Positions 47,020-57,926 of a stretch of 64,000 nt of DNA are shown here, in pieces (the first letter of the stretch is position 1; every line of letters begins with the position of its first letter). The DNA lies in contig OZ007506.1 of assembly GCA_963931865.1 (NCBI GenBank), forward strand, positions 14,287,469 to 14,351,468. Direction: 5' to 3'. Under the pieces are notes generated by a model that worked only from the letters and a program-made list of their open reading frames with translations, was not told the origin of the DNA and searched no databases. Position numbers and translations under genes: made by a program. This DNA is from Axinella damicornis. Lineage: Eukaryota; Porifera; Demospongiae; Axinellida; Axinellidae.

Positions 47020-47415
47020 GTTTTACACATGCATATCCCGAGAAATAGAGTCCTGATTATGCAACACTAATCATGCCTGATCCCCTGCATCAATTCTACC
47101 ACCAGCTGAGGGGTTTGTCATATATCCTGCATTAATGCCTACAATTCCAGCTGAGAGGTTTCCCTTCATTTATTGGTCATTAACAGGTTTTCCCTCCATT
47201 TAATGCCAGCTGAGGCAGGGTTTGCTGAATCCCCTTCCTTTGCTGCCTGCTGAGGGGTTTTCCCTCCATTCAACGTCAGCTGAGGGGTTTGCTGCATCCC
47301 CACCATTTAATGCCTGCTGAGGGGGTTTCCCCTCTACTTAAGGTTTTGCCAGCTAGATCCCCTGCATGCTGAGGGCTTTGCGAGATCCCCTCCATGTAAT
47401 GCTGCTTAGGGGACT
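47020..47415. repeat. Degenerate tandem repeat GCTGAGGGGTTT, copy 1
   Basis: About eight diverged units of 40-55 bp built on CAGCTGAGGGGTTTGCTGCA and CCCTCCATTTAATGCC. The paralogue is at 58,780-59,177. Confidence 0.7.
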
Positions 47416-47429
47416 AATCCATCAAGTCT

Positions 47430-47795
47430 GCAGCTATGTAATTGTTTGGAGAACAGCGCCAGTTGACTCCTTGGGATCCCAGTGTACCGCTTGAAGGAGT
47501 TGGGGGGATGCCTGCCACCCAAGGGTCTGTATCATGCTCTCGCTCATGCCCTTTGCCGCTTCCGTGGTTGCCGCCGCCGTGGTTGCCGCCCCTCTGCAGA
47601 AGGAGTGTCCTGTGTATCAAGTGTAGTCCACACCAGCTTGAGCCAATGTCACTCGTAGCATTGCCACTAGTTGTGCTCTTGTCAGTGATGGCCATCTCTC
47701 AAAATAAACGATGGTCCTGGTTGTGACCCCCGGGATGATAAATACGACAGTACCGCTGCTATCCGGCAAATGTCGATGTCCATCGCCCCGATAAA
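47430..47795 (-). pseudogene. Tyrosine recombinase remnant, copy 1
   Basis: Minus-strand frames give RAQLVAMLRVTLAQAGVDYT and, in another frame, the C-terminal catalytic region. It is the same remnant as at 59,190-59,530, more shifted. Tyrosine recombinases of this type belong to DIRS or Crypton-like elements (inference). Confidence 0.55.
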
Positions 47796-47879
47796 CAGAC
47801 TGATGATGGATGGATGGATGGTGGTGATGATCAGACAATGGGCAAATTAATACACCGTCATCCTGTCACTTCTGTGCAG

Positions 47880-48046
47880 GTATAACAGAATCAGTGGACG
47901 GTGTGGGAAGATACAAGTTGGACAGCTCCAGCAATGCCAAGAAGCTGATCACCACGTCAGAGGCCTCCCCTGCTAGCAAAAAGGCCAAGGGAAGGCAGAA
48001 GGCGGCTCAGGTGGGTAGCCCCATACCAGCCAGGAAGATCCACTGA
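47880..48046 (+). other. Terminal exon-like segment of unknown gene, copy 1
   Basis: An acceptor (TTCTGTGCAG) followed by an open frame ITESVDGVGRYKLDSSSNAK, a basic stretch SKKAKGRQ and the end PARKIH-stop. The basic stretch looks like a nuclear localisation signal. The gene is not recognised. The frame is kept in copy 2 with conservative changes. Confidence 0.4.
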
Positions 48047-49180
48047 GCCGGTCACATGACATTTACTTCATGCCACGTACTTCAGAATCCAGACTGCTTT
48101 TATTTCTCCTCCTCCACTTTCACAGAGTTTGTCAGATTCCTGTGTTCATATACTTTGGAAACTCAGTATTATGATTCTGTGTGCAATGTTTGTTTGTGCA
48201 AGTGTTCCGGTGATGTTATTTTTATTGACGAAGAGGGAATTGACAAAGTGAGAAGTTGTGGGAATTGACGAAGTGAAATTGACGAAGTGGGAATGGATGA
48301 AATGGGAATTGACCAAATGGGAAGACACCTTATTGGTTCCCAGCCTATAATTATAACGGCTGTTAAAAGCAGTTGTACTGAAATGCAAGAGCATTGTATG
48401 TCTGTCCATTGGGAGGATTGTAACAGACCCAGTAATTCCAGCGTGTGCATGTGGATCTCCCCCTATGTCATTTTATTATAATAGGCCAGATACATTGTGT
48501 ATCCCAATGTGATGCATGACTTCAAATAATTTATGTAAGTGCATGGCTATTGGTCCGGCAGAAAGTGGGGCGATCGGTTATAGGTATATTAGGGCCAGGG
48601 CCATGGCAGTGCTGAAACAGCTAGCTGTATACATGTACATGTGCAATGCAGTGCAACCACACCCTATAGCTCAAATTAAACAGAGCATATCCTTCAGAGA
48701 AACCACACTATATATCTCCTCCCCAACCCAGGGTTCTATCTATGCTCTATAGAATACGATTTGTCCCAGAAATGAGGTGGTGTTGGGATAAGCAGCATGA
48801 CTGTATGGTATGTGCTACAGACTGGGCGGTGAGAAAGCCAGCTCATAGCCCGGAGCCTTCTACAGGCCTTCAAAAACCACCCCGATTGTATGGGCACACC
48901 GAGAACTGACCAAGGATATGTACATTACCATAATCAGTGCTATCTTAGTGGTACAGTGTTAGCCTGTAAAGGGGTTACTAAAAGCACATTTAGTTTGTAG
49001 TTAACTGCATGGATAGTAACTTACATGTAAGAAAATGAATTAGGCTATGGCTTGCTATATTATACAATGCATTATAGTTTGCATAAGAATTTAAAAAAAT
49101 TAACCTGGATGGTATTAAAAAATGAACCATGCAATTAAAGCCCAGCAGGTGCCTCCATGAAAAAAAAAAGAAGAAAAAAA
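48047..49180. other. Duplicated non-coding stretch, copy 1
   Basis: Contains a short array of TTGACGAAGTGGGAA-like units (48,225-48,325) and otherwise no gene. Paralogous to 59,784-60,890. Confidence 0.5.
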
Positions 49181-49551
49181 AAAGGAAGAAGAAAAATACA
49201 ACCTAGCAACACACCTACCCCTCCGTGACAGGTCAGACACCGAAGTGTAAGCCTCAGAAGCGCTGGATAGGCGTGACTGGAATTACAGGAGGGCGACCTG
49301 CTTTCTACCAGACACCTTTAGCTTCGGTGGTCAGATGGGAACCGGCGTACTCCGGCTGCTAGGCGGGGAAGTCGAGAACCGGTATGTACGGAGGGGCCCG
49401 ACCTCGTACTCGGTTATTGGGGAGGCAATGTTCAGACCCCAGTCTGCAAGCGAACACCCCATCCCGACTTCCCGCCAAAACTTGCTACAAAATCAGTATT
49501 TAAGCCCAAACCGGATGTATCCTGTTGCGCATGCGCGTGCCACCTGACCTA
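49181..49551. repeat. Module shared by three loci, copy 1
   Basis: The sequence from ACACCGAAGTGTAAGCCTCA through CTTCCCGCCAAAACTTGC recurs at 60,900-61,252 and 62,679-63,010. It ends near GCGCATGCGC, a core that NRF-1 binds. It may be a promoter-bearing module; no associated ORF is recognised. Confidence 0.55.
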
Positions 49552-49656
49552 GACTTCCCGCCAAAAATATTTGAAACTAGCCACGAAGAGGCAAGGACAT
49601 TTCGACGTTAGTTGGAAGAGACAGTGGGCTTTCCATGAATCCTGTGAGATAGACAT

Positions 49657-49887
49657 GAAGGGCTCAGTGGAAAAAGGGGACAAGAGGTTTTTACCAACTG
49701 TAAAGGTCAAAGGTCAACCATATGGCCAGGTGTTTTCTGAATCAATTAAGGCTGGATCTTAACAGTCCATCCTTTCAACTATTAAAATTCAACCTTAATG
49801 TCTTGTTACACTGCGAAAACACAAAGTTGACCTTTGACCTTTAGGGATGGTCAAAAGTGCTTATCCCCTTTTTCCACTGAGCCCTTC
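49657..49887. mobile_element. Small inverted-repeat element
   Basis: About 55-bp inverted arms (GAAGGGCTCAGTGGAAAAAG; AAAGGTCAAAGGTCAAC) flanked by ACAT at 49,653-49,656 and 49,888-49,891. The arm motif AGGTCAAAGGTCA is also a DR1-type nuclear receptor half-site repeat. The related third locus (63,120-63,190) lacks the element, supporting insertion. Confidence 0.65.
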
Positions 49888-49891
49888 ACAT

Positions 49892-51031
49892 GAGCTTAAG
49901 CTTTGGAAGGAGGGTGAGGCCAGAGTCAGTTTCCACTTTGCATTGCACATGTATGTAGCTAGCTAGACCTGTTTGCTTTTCCATTCAAGTGTAGGGCCTT
50001 AGAATTTGAAGTCATGCATAACACAGTATACATTTGGACATATTCTACCCATGCAGATATAGGCTTCTCCCTTCCGTCAGCAGCATACCTGTATAGCATC
50101 ATGGATCTTGACTCCAGCCAACACTTCACACTGGCTCCATCAAAGGTTGACCCAACATCTTCCGAGTTTCTATACCGGAATTACTGTAAAAAGCGACGTG
50201 ACTCCTGTACCTGTGCATTCTAGAAGCTGACCACTGAAATACAAATACTGAAAGATATATAGGTCTTTTGCATATATATCCTGGAACCGATGATCTCCTG
50301 CAGTAGTAGGGTTCCTGATCTATGATCTGCTAGTGTTTCCAGGCCAATGCAGTCCACTCTGATCGTGGTCCCATGTGTGCTGCAACTCCATTATTCCTAT
50401 CTCCCCTCCAGACTGTTTCTTTTGTGTTCCACTGATCTCTCAATTCCTTCCAGGCTACATGTAGACCAATTAAGGTGTTGAGACAACCTTGGAGAGAAAG
50501 ATGATTTCTTCCCTTAGTCAAATGCCTTCACTTCTCCTTTCAGGTGGAACTGATTAGCCAAGAATTTGGCCAGAATCCTTGTAGGCAAACTGACATGTGT
50601 GTCAAGAACTCTTTCGGAATTAATTTGTTGATGAGCAATCCACAAGTCGGACGTACTTGACTAGCCTTGCAATTGAACCCCAGGGTCCCCTGAAGTAGCC
50701 AACTACAAAGCACCTTCCTGTCACCACCACTGGAAGCTCCCCACTTTCAAGACTCCTATACATCTGCCCAGAGCATCATGCAGACGGTGGTAGCAATTAG
50801 TGTATACACAGGCTGTACTGTACTCTTATACTTCGCAATATTATTGTCAGTTGGATGCCACAATACAATGTCATTACATGGGACTTACATGACTGTACAA
50901 TTAGGTTGGATTCCAGGAATGTTATTGAAACTGCATGGTGTACAAGAGGAAGCTGTCTTTCTGCTTTTACTCACACTTCCCTAGTGGGAGAGGGCCTACA
51001 GCAAGCTTGTCATACAACTCTCTTCATTGTC
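49892..51031. other. Spacer between duplication copies
   Basis: 49,970-50,160 matches 63,250-63,580 (TTTGAAGTCATGCATA, ATCATGGATCTTGAC, CACTTCACACTGGC). A 41-codon ORF from the ATG at 50,101 is open but unrecognised. The rest holds no gene. Confidence 0.4.
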
Positions 51032-53151
51032 CTAGCTGCTGTGAGGTTCCTCCACCCCATGGAGACCATCTGAGTCAATGTAGTACTGCACTGTTGTAGG
51101 TGGGAGGTAGGGAGCCAGCAGCACCCGCAGTGTTCTTAATGCCTGGGCAGGACTCTGGTGTGGGTGTGGGTGTATGTGTGAGTGTATGTTGTCAGTGGTC
51201 ACTGACTAAAATATGGCGTGCATGCATTATGATTAAAGTGACAGAAAAGCGGGAGAACGTGTGGACAAGAAAGTGATTGGTCTGACACTATTATACATGA
51301 TACCTGCTGCATTTGCACATCGTGTGACACTGCACATTAATTTACATCACATGACTGACCTTCTGCTGTTCTTCCCCATCTTCTACCCCCTCCTCCCTAA
51401 GCATCATTAGCCTCACAGTCACCATGTCCGCCCATGCTAGCCACAGAGCAGGCCTCACCCCTCCTCCTCTTCCCTCTCCTCCTCCTTTGCCACTCCCAGT
51501 ACCTATTGCTGCTGTGACCAGCACCAACGAAAATAAGCAAGAAATGAGTTGGGACAGAGCAACCCAACTCAAACTCCCCTGCCTGCATACAAAGAACTAT
51601 CAGCCTTGTAGCCACAAAGTATAGATAGTTATATCAGGAGCACATAATGACAGTCCTGCATGGTTATTTATACTCAGCCTACTGGTCATCAACATTTATA
51701 CATTAGAGCTATCAGAGGAAAGTAAAGAGGCTCTGCACTGTCTGCAGACAACTATAGCTTGGTGGCACCTATGGTGGAAGGTTTGAGTGCTGGAGATGGT
51801 CAAGTTCAAGTCATGCCTAATGATAACCACTAAGTGAGTACTGTGCTTCACAAAATTGAGCTGAGTCAGAGCAGTTCCATACTGAATACCTGATGCAGTT
51901 TGCTTCACATCATGCTACAGCTTGCAGCTACAACTCACCTGATTCACACAGACTACAGCTGTTGAGAAGGAGTCACTCTGGGCAGCTGCACAGTCAGACA
52001 CAGCTGTAGACATACGTAGCTGCAGCACTGGTACCAGCGATCTCTGTGACACCAGGGACCAGCAGCCCCCCGTGCAGTGCCTTGTCTAGCACGGGGCAAC
52101 CGGTACTCAGCCATCCTACAAGGAGAGGAATCACGTCACCAGCATTCTTCTTCATTCCAAACTGCACCATTACGAATAAGGGAAATACAGGTATTTCAGA
52201 CCATGGGGATATTTTGGGACACTTGTTAATAATTTCCTGTCGTTCCGGGCAGTTATGATTGCTTATGGATGTATAACCGTATGTAGCTAAGTACTGATTT
52301 CATGAATCGACTGCTGCAATGATTTGATGTAGCTCAACCACTAAACCAGCCACTTCCCCCAAACTGCGGACTATAGTACTAAGCTTCTCCACAAGTTACA
52401 GCCATCCACTGTGCCTTTGCAATTGGTGGGGTGTTCTGGATTATCAGGTGATATGATCCACCATAGGATAGCGTAAAATATGATTACGATGTGGTTATTT
52501 GGTCCGCCAGGAAGTAGGCCGATGGGTTATTAGGGCCAGGGCCACGCATGCGTGTCCGTTACCCATACTTAAAGTAAGTACATCCTGCCGGATGTCTACG
52601 TAGCTGTTATTTGATCCCAGAGGTCTAGGTGTTCTGTAACACTATTGGTACGTACCCTGGTGGTACTCCTGAGCTTCCCCCTGGTACATCTGTAGCGCAG
52701 TCAGGGTGAGGGGTGTGGAGAGCAGAGCCTTGGGTGCAACCAGCAGAAGGGAGCGGACATCTGGACGTGAGAGTCCAGTCCTCCTGACGAGGTCACCGGA
52801 GGAATAAACAAGGACGGAAGTTTGGAACTCAAGTGATGGAGGCCAGCTAGTTTGTGTGGTGTATGTGTGGTGTATGTGTGGTGTATGTGTGGTGTACGTA
52901 TTGTGTGGTGTATGTGTGGTGTATGTGTGGTGTATGTGTGGTGTACGTATGTGTGGTGTATGTGTGGTGTACATATGTGTGGCGTATGTGTAAGGGCATA
53001 TTTGTGGAAGATGGATACAAAGCACCATACGAAGAATAATCGATCAGGGGTCATAGTGTAGCTGGCTGAGACCTTTTTTCAGAGCCGAGTGAATGCGGGG
53101 ATGAATGTCCAGACAAGAGACTGGCTTCTCCGGTGCCCCACTCATGCTCAT
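51032..53151 (-). pseudogene. XRCC3: XRCC3-like pseudogene, copy 2 (keeps the C-terminus)
   Basis: Exons: 53151-53073 (CLDIHPRIHSALKK), about 52835-52656 (SLEFQTSVLVYSSGDLVRRT and onward), 52115-about 52016, 51985-51939, 51518-51360 and 51142-51032. The last encodes ALRTLRVLLAPYLPP and ends DGLHGVEEPHSS followed by a stop, matching the XRCC3 C-terminus (TLRVL..PHLPP). The ATPase core is missing exactly as in copy 1. The acceptor of the exon at 51,518 reads CTG instead of CAG, and the acceptor of exon 2 is unclear beside a GT-rich repeat. Probably non-functional. Confidence 0.8.
52853..52990. repeat. GTGTGGTGTATGT microsatellite, copy 2
   Basis: Expanded array of the 12-bp unit TGTGTGGTGTAT with several GTACGTAT variants, longer than in copy 1. 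Cysteine- or histidine-rich ORFs over it are artefacts. Confidence 0.85.
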
Positions 53152-53440
53152 AGTGCTCCAGCTGGTGTATCATCAGCAGCAGTGACGCCAATCTTCAGGT
53201 GACATGTCCCATGGTAAACTTCTTGCAGCAGGCTAGGTAGCGGCCCGCGCCAGCTGCAGGCCTAGTCACGTTCCCAGGCCACTTCAGAAAACATGGGAAC
53301 GACACTACCGCCCTGACTAATTTGCACATGTGGGCGTGACTATTCCAAGTTCCACGTGGTGATCGGTGATCGAGTTTGAATACCTGATAATTTTCAGCGA
53401 GTTTCAGGTGACCGAGTCTGCTAGAGAAGTGCCTCCAGAG
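53152..53440. promoter_or_regulatory. Shared head-to-head promoter region, XRCC3/STIP1 copy 2
   Basis: 289 bp between the divergent start codons, nearly identical to copy 1 with small indels. Confidence 0.45.
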
Positions 53441-53494
53441 ATGGCAGATAACAAACTTGAGGTAATAAGTTGAGGCAGAAGTAGCCTGAGCATG

Positions 53495-53527
<33 letters not shown>

Positions 53528-53529
<2 letters not shown>

Positions 53530-53849
53530 GTCTCGCGGGGCCAGACCCACACGGGAGGGAGGGTCTGGTCAAGTTACAATGACACTCTTGTTCTGCGCAG
53601 TCAGCACAGACCGTTCTTCAAGTACCTGTTAACCGCTACGTACTGTTTTGATTGTTCCGTAAGTCGACTTGCATAGTACAAGGTGTGAACTGTGAATAAT
53701 CTTACAGATCAGCTTTGTAGTATTACATGTAATTACTCAGCTTGATTGCATACCAAATTCCCAGAAAACTTCTGGGGTGTCAAGAACAAATTGCTAATTG
53801 CCACTTGACCAGACCCTCCCTTCCGTGTGGGTCTGGCCCCGCGAGACTA
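53528..53849. mobile_element. Inverted-repeat element X in poly-G
   Basis: 46-bp inverted repeats differing at one base (TAGTCTCGCGGGGCCAGACC at the tip), with G runs on both sides (53,497-53,526 and 53,850-53,881). It is absent from copy 1, where the site is an unbroken G run. No coding capacity. Confidence 0.8.
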
Positions 53850-53882
<33 letters not shown>

Positions 53883-54630
53883 AGTCTGGATCCCAGACCC
53901 AACCGGCGAGCGAGTAATGGTCTGGCGAATAACCTAGCCTGGAAGTGTCTTGGAGGTTGGAATGCTGCCGTGAGTGTTGATAAGGGAAAACTGATGCAAT
54001 CAGTGATCGTTTAAGATGGCGAATGCACAGTTACACTCGAACGTGGATATATTAAAACGCCGCGATCGACCACGCCATGAAGACTGTTGGATTGGCAAAC
54101 CTAAAGAGGGAACAGAGAGAGGCGATCCAACAGTTTCTTAGCGGAAAAGACGTAGCTATTTGTTGCCCTGCCGACGGGTCACGGGAAGTCATACTGTTAG
54201 CTATGCGCTTCTGCCGCTTGCCTTCGACTTCTTGAGCATCCCTCAATTTGCCATATGCGTGTCGCCTCTCACAGCACTGATGATGGAGCAATGGGCGAAA
54301 TTATCCGTGAAAGGAGTTACCTTTGAATTTGTAGGGGAGCTCCAGCAAGATAGATGTGGACGCCTTGAGCGGTGTGAAGAAGGGGCAATTCCAGCTATTA
54401 TACATAAGCCCTGAGTCACTGACTCACTGCTCCGCAACCCACAAGTGGCGCAAGTTGCTGCTGTCTGTTGAACAAACTTTACACGGCATCTACGAGAAGC
54501 CTTGCGAAGGATATCACCTACTTATATGGTTGCAACTAAAGGGCTTCATCCGCATTCCAGCTAGATACTTCCGGGCTAGGTTATTCGCCAGACCCTTACT
54601 CGCTCGCCGGTTGGGTCTGGGATCCAGACT
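53883..54630. mobile_element. Inverted-repeat element Y in poly-G, carrying a RecQ-like fragment
   Basis: 64-bp inverted repeats with two mismatches (AGTCTGGATCCCAGACCCAA at the tip), bounded by G runs (53,850-53,881 and 54,631-54,650). The interior carries a fragment related to RecQ-family helicases. It is absent from copy 1. Confidence 0.8.
54077..54520 (+). pseudogene. RecQ-like helicase fragment
   Basis: Three frames in succession: LKREQREAIQQFLSGKDVAI; then YALLPLAFDFL, ICVSPLTALMMEQWAKLS and FEFVGELQQD; then DALSGVKKGQFQLLYISPES and WRKLLLSVE. The order matches RecQ helicase motifs 0, I, Ia and the following strand. The Walker A (expected TGxGKS) is destroyed at a frameshift near 54,175. 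The DEAH and later motifs are missing, so it is a captured fragment. Confidence 0.7.
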
Positions 54631-56293
54631 GGGGGGGGGGGGGGGGGGGGATTGATTGACTGCTTGACACTGTAGTTTCAGTGATGAGGGTTCTTTAATT
54701 TCAACCTTTGTTCATTCGTGTATACAACACTGTGCTGTTTGGACACCTTGTGTGGCCACTGCCACTCCAAAGTCTGTGCTTGTTGCTCAGACCCTTTCAC
54801 TTGTGATCGGATCTTGTACCACAACGTACTACGGTGTTCTGATCGCAGCGCCCTGTAAGTCGAAGTATTACAGTCATTTTATGTTGCTCCTGCAGTAGTC
54901 ACATGAGACCCAGGGACTGATTAACCTCATTATGATGTCATGATTTGTCATCATGACTGCGGCAACAGGCTCGTTCTAATAAGTTACATGAGGAACAGTG
55001 GGAATGATCAAACACGTTAACCACATTTATATTGCTTGATTACATGAAGCGCTAGTAGACGTCCTGCACATCTTTCTACTAACTGTATATCATAATATTA
55101 TATATGAGCAACCTGAGCTAAGGTTAGCAGCCTCAGTGGCCTGTTTTTCGCCACAGGCAACCCAACTGAAGACAGAGGGCAACACAGCCTTGAAGGAAGA
55201 CAGACCGGATGAAACCATATGGTTATACTCGGAACCAATGAATTGGATCCAGACAACCACATCCTCTATAGCAACCATGTTCCGCAGCTTATGCAAAGGC
55301 TGAAAGTATGACCTGGCACTGAATGATGCAGAAAGGACACTGGAGCTCAAACCAAACTGGTTCAAGGTGAGGACTACTCAATTGTGAAATTTAAGGAGAG
55401 TGTGTTAGAGAGTGTGATGATGTTAGAATGGATCTGAGGTATTCACATACTGTGAAATTCTGGCTGTCAAGGTTTGCCTCATTCCCAAGCCATTCCCGCG
55501 TCTAGTCTTTGATGGATTGCAGTGTGTGAATATGGAGGGGGAAGGCCTGGGAGATCTGGTCACATGTAGTGATGTCAGGTAGACACACGAGGGGTGATGA
55601 GGCCATGTCCACCCAAAGACTGGATGCCAGAGCATTCAGTGCTGCTCACTGTTGAGAACGCTGAGGATGGGTTGACTCAAAATGTGAATTATTGCAATCC
55701 TGTCTGTCTATCTGGCGTCACCGCATGTGACCAGCTCTACCAAGTCTTACCCTCTGTATTTGTGTACTGAAGATGGGAATGACCTGGAATAGGGCTATGT
55801 TGAAGCAGTATACTTGTAATAGTCCCCCTCCCCCCTCCCCAGGGCTACTCTCGCAAGGGTGCAGCACTGGCCTACCAGCAGCGGTACTTCGAGGCGGAGG
55901 AAGCATACCGGCAGGGGCGCAGCACGATCCCGAGAACAAACAGCTGAAGGAAGGTGTGTCAGATATGGAGAGAAAACAGAGTGTGTGACTGCCATACGTA
56001 CACGCATACATACAGTGGAATGCTCTGCCTGAGAAATGACATTTCCATTCCGTCGACAATTGAGGAAATATATTTATCTCCAATGCAGTATACTCTTCTG
56101 TAATCAATTATATCTGTGCAGTAGCTATAGTTTGGCCTTGTTGACAAAGTACCTCTCCCTTCCAGTGGATGTGATGATCCCCTTTGCTGCTCCAAATGTG
56201 ATACAGCGGCTGACGGAAAGTGAAAAGACGAAAGGGTTTATGAAAGACCCTGATTTTCTGATGAAGCTGAAAGACCTCGCCAAGGACTCACAG

Positions 56294-57241
56294 TAGGGCT
56301 GTGCAATTAAATCGATTTTACCGATTAATTGATTAACTTCCAGTACATCGGCGGAGTATCGGTTAGGGGAATTCCCAATCGATTAATCGCACACACGCAG
56401 TTTGGCCGCCGCCACGTGGCGCACTTAATGCAATAGCGTAAACAGTGCGCGGATCAATTGATAGCTGGAGCAGAAATAGCTGAGAGCTAGTGGAGAGATC
56501 AAGGAAGCAAACCTTCTGCCTCCCAAGCACGCTGTCAGTAAAGTCTGGAATTTCTTCAGATTTAGACACAAGACGGAGCTGTCACCGATCACAGGCAAGT
56601 AAGTCGTAATCAAGAGCGTGCTTGGTGCGCTATCCCTCGCTTCTTCTGAGCACAATGTGCAGCTACTGTACTGTGGAATGTGCGATCTAGAGGCGGTGGA
56701 TTAGCAATCCAGACTATGGCCATTGCTAACATACCTTTGTGACGCACCGTGTAGGTGGTGTGCGCTGTCGGTGATTGTTGTGCTGTTGTAGGTGGTGTGC
56801 GCTGTCGGTGATTGTTGTGCTGTTGTAGGTGGTGTGCGCTGTCGGTGATTGTTGTGCTGTTGTAGGTGGTGTGCGCTGTCGGTGATTGTTGTGCTGTTGT
56901 AGGTGGTGTGCGCTGTCGGTGATTGTTGTGCTGTTGTAGGTGGTGTGTGCGCTGTCGGTGATTGTTGTGCTGTTGTAGGTGGTGTGCGCTGTCGGTGATT
57001 GTTGTGCTGTTGTAGGTGGTGTGCGCTGTCGGTGATTGTTGTGCTGTGCTGAACTTCTGTGGAAAATGAACCTATGCTATGTTTCCTTGCTGAAAAGTTA
57101 CGATAAGCCTTCAACTCCACATCTGTAAATCTGTATTGTGTTTCTATTAATTGTACCGATTAATCGGTTAATCGTGATATTTCATAAGCAGTAATCAGTA
57201 ATAATCGGCAATACCGATTATTTAATAATCGCACAGCCCTA
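56294..57241. mobile_element. hAT-type element inserted in STIP1 exon 4
   Basis: Flanked by the 8-bp target duplication ACTCACAG (56,286-56,293 and 57,242-57,249). Terminal inverted repeats start TAGGGCTGTGC and continue with ATCGATTAAT-like palindromic sequence. The 8-bp duplication and ends fit hAT. No transposase; the centre is a 37-bp minisatellite. Copy 1 carries the empty site (45,468-45,480). Confidence 0.9.
56744..57047. repeat. 37-bp minisatellite inside the hAT element
   Basis: About eight units of GTAGGTGGTGTGCGCTGTCG plus GTGATTGTTGTGCTGTT, almost identical, one unit with a TG insertion. The minus-strand ORF over it (HNNHRQRTPPTTAQQ repeats) is an artefact of the array. Confidence 0.9.
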
Positions 57242-57445
57242 ACTCACAGAACCTTTCAAAGTAGGTCTATGGTACTGCAGGCATTTATTTTGCCTGTGAT
57301 TGGCTGGTTGGATCACGTGACCTTAGCGTTAGGCGCAGGTTGGAATCACGTATCTACCACAGAATGCTATCTGAAATGTGCTAAAATGAAACTGATGTCA
57401 TCAAGTATGTTGGTCATTAACATGAATCAGTACTGCCTCCTATCC

Positions 57446-57640
57446 CGTCCTCCCCTCCTCCTCCCCTCCCATCCTCCCCTCCTCCTCCCCTCCCCTTCTC
57501 CTCCCCTCCCATCCTCCCCTCCTCCTCCCCTCCTCCTCCCCTCCCCTTCTCCTCCCCTCCCATCCTCCCCTCCGGTCCTCCTCCCCTCCAGTCCTCCCAT
57601 CCTCCTCCCCTCCTCTTTCCCCCTTTCCCTCCTCCTCCCT
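57446..57640. repeat. CCTCCTCCCC polypyrimidine tract, copy 2
   Basis: Paralogue of 45,664-45,905, differing in unit number. Confidence 0.8.
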
Positions 57641-57926
57641 CAGGTACATGATGGACCAGAGAGTGATCGTAGCTCTTTCTGTCCTCCTCGATGTGGACAT
57701 CCCGATGGAAGCAGTCAGTATGCACATGTGCATGAAATGCACGACTTGTACAGTACAACACACTGGATTCCTGTACAGCTTCCGTGTGACTTGGAGAGAT
57801 TTTCAGTTCCAACCATCCCTTGCTCAACAACTGGAGACCCTGTAAGAGCCAATTAGAATCTCCAAAGGCTGCTCTTCTTCCTGGAAGTTACTGAAAACAT
57901 AGCTTGTGCTATATGTACAGGTAGTA

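Larger units (their letters stand above)
41493..49551. repeat. Segmental duplication, copy 1
   Basis: Collinear with 51,379-61,252 in the same orientation and highly similar. Left junction: the shared sequence starts at TCTTCTACCCC. Right junction: it ends after GCGCATGCGCGTGCCACCTG. It contains XRCC3-like, STIP1-like, a recombinase remnant and a MULE-like MITE. It differs from copy 2 by insertions in each copy. Confidence 0.9.
53441..57713 (+). pseudogene. STIP1: STIP1/HOP-like pseudogene, copy 2 (disrupted by hAT)
   Basis: Same five exons: 53441-53461, 55157-55366, 55843-55953, 56166-56293 continued at 57250-57260, and 57644-57713. It shares the exon 2 and exon 3 frameshifts of copy 1 but keeps CAG where copy 1 has TAG. 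Exon 2 has one further base missing (210 versus 211 bp). Exon 4 is interrupted by a 948-bp transposon after AKDSQ. Intron 1 holds two more elements in a poly-G tract. Confidence 0.8.

Noticed and set aside
56701..57120. Histidine- and threonine-rich minus-strand ORF of 139 codons
   Set aside because: It runs through the 37-bp minisatellite inside a hAT-type element and shows only the repeat translated.
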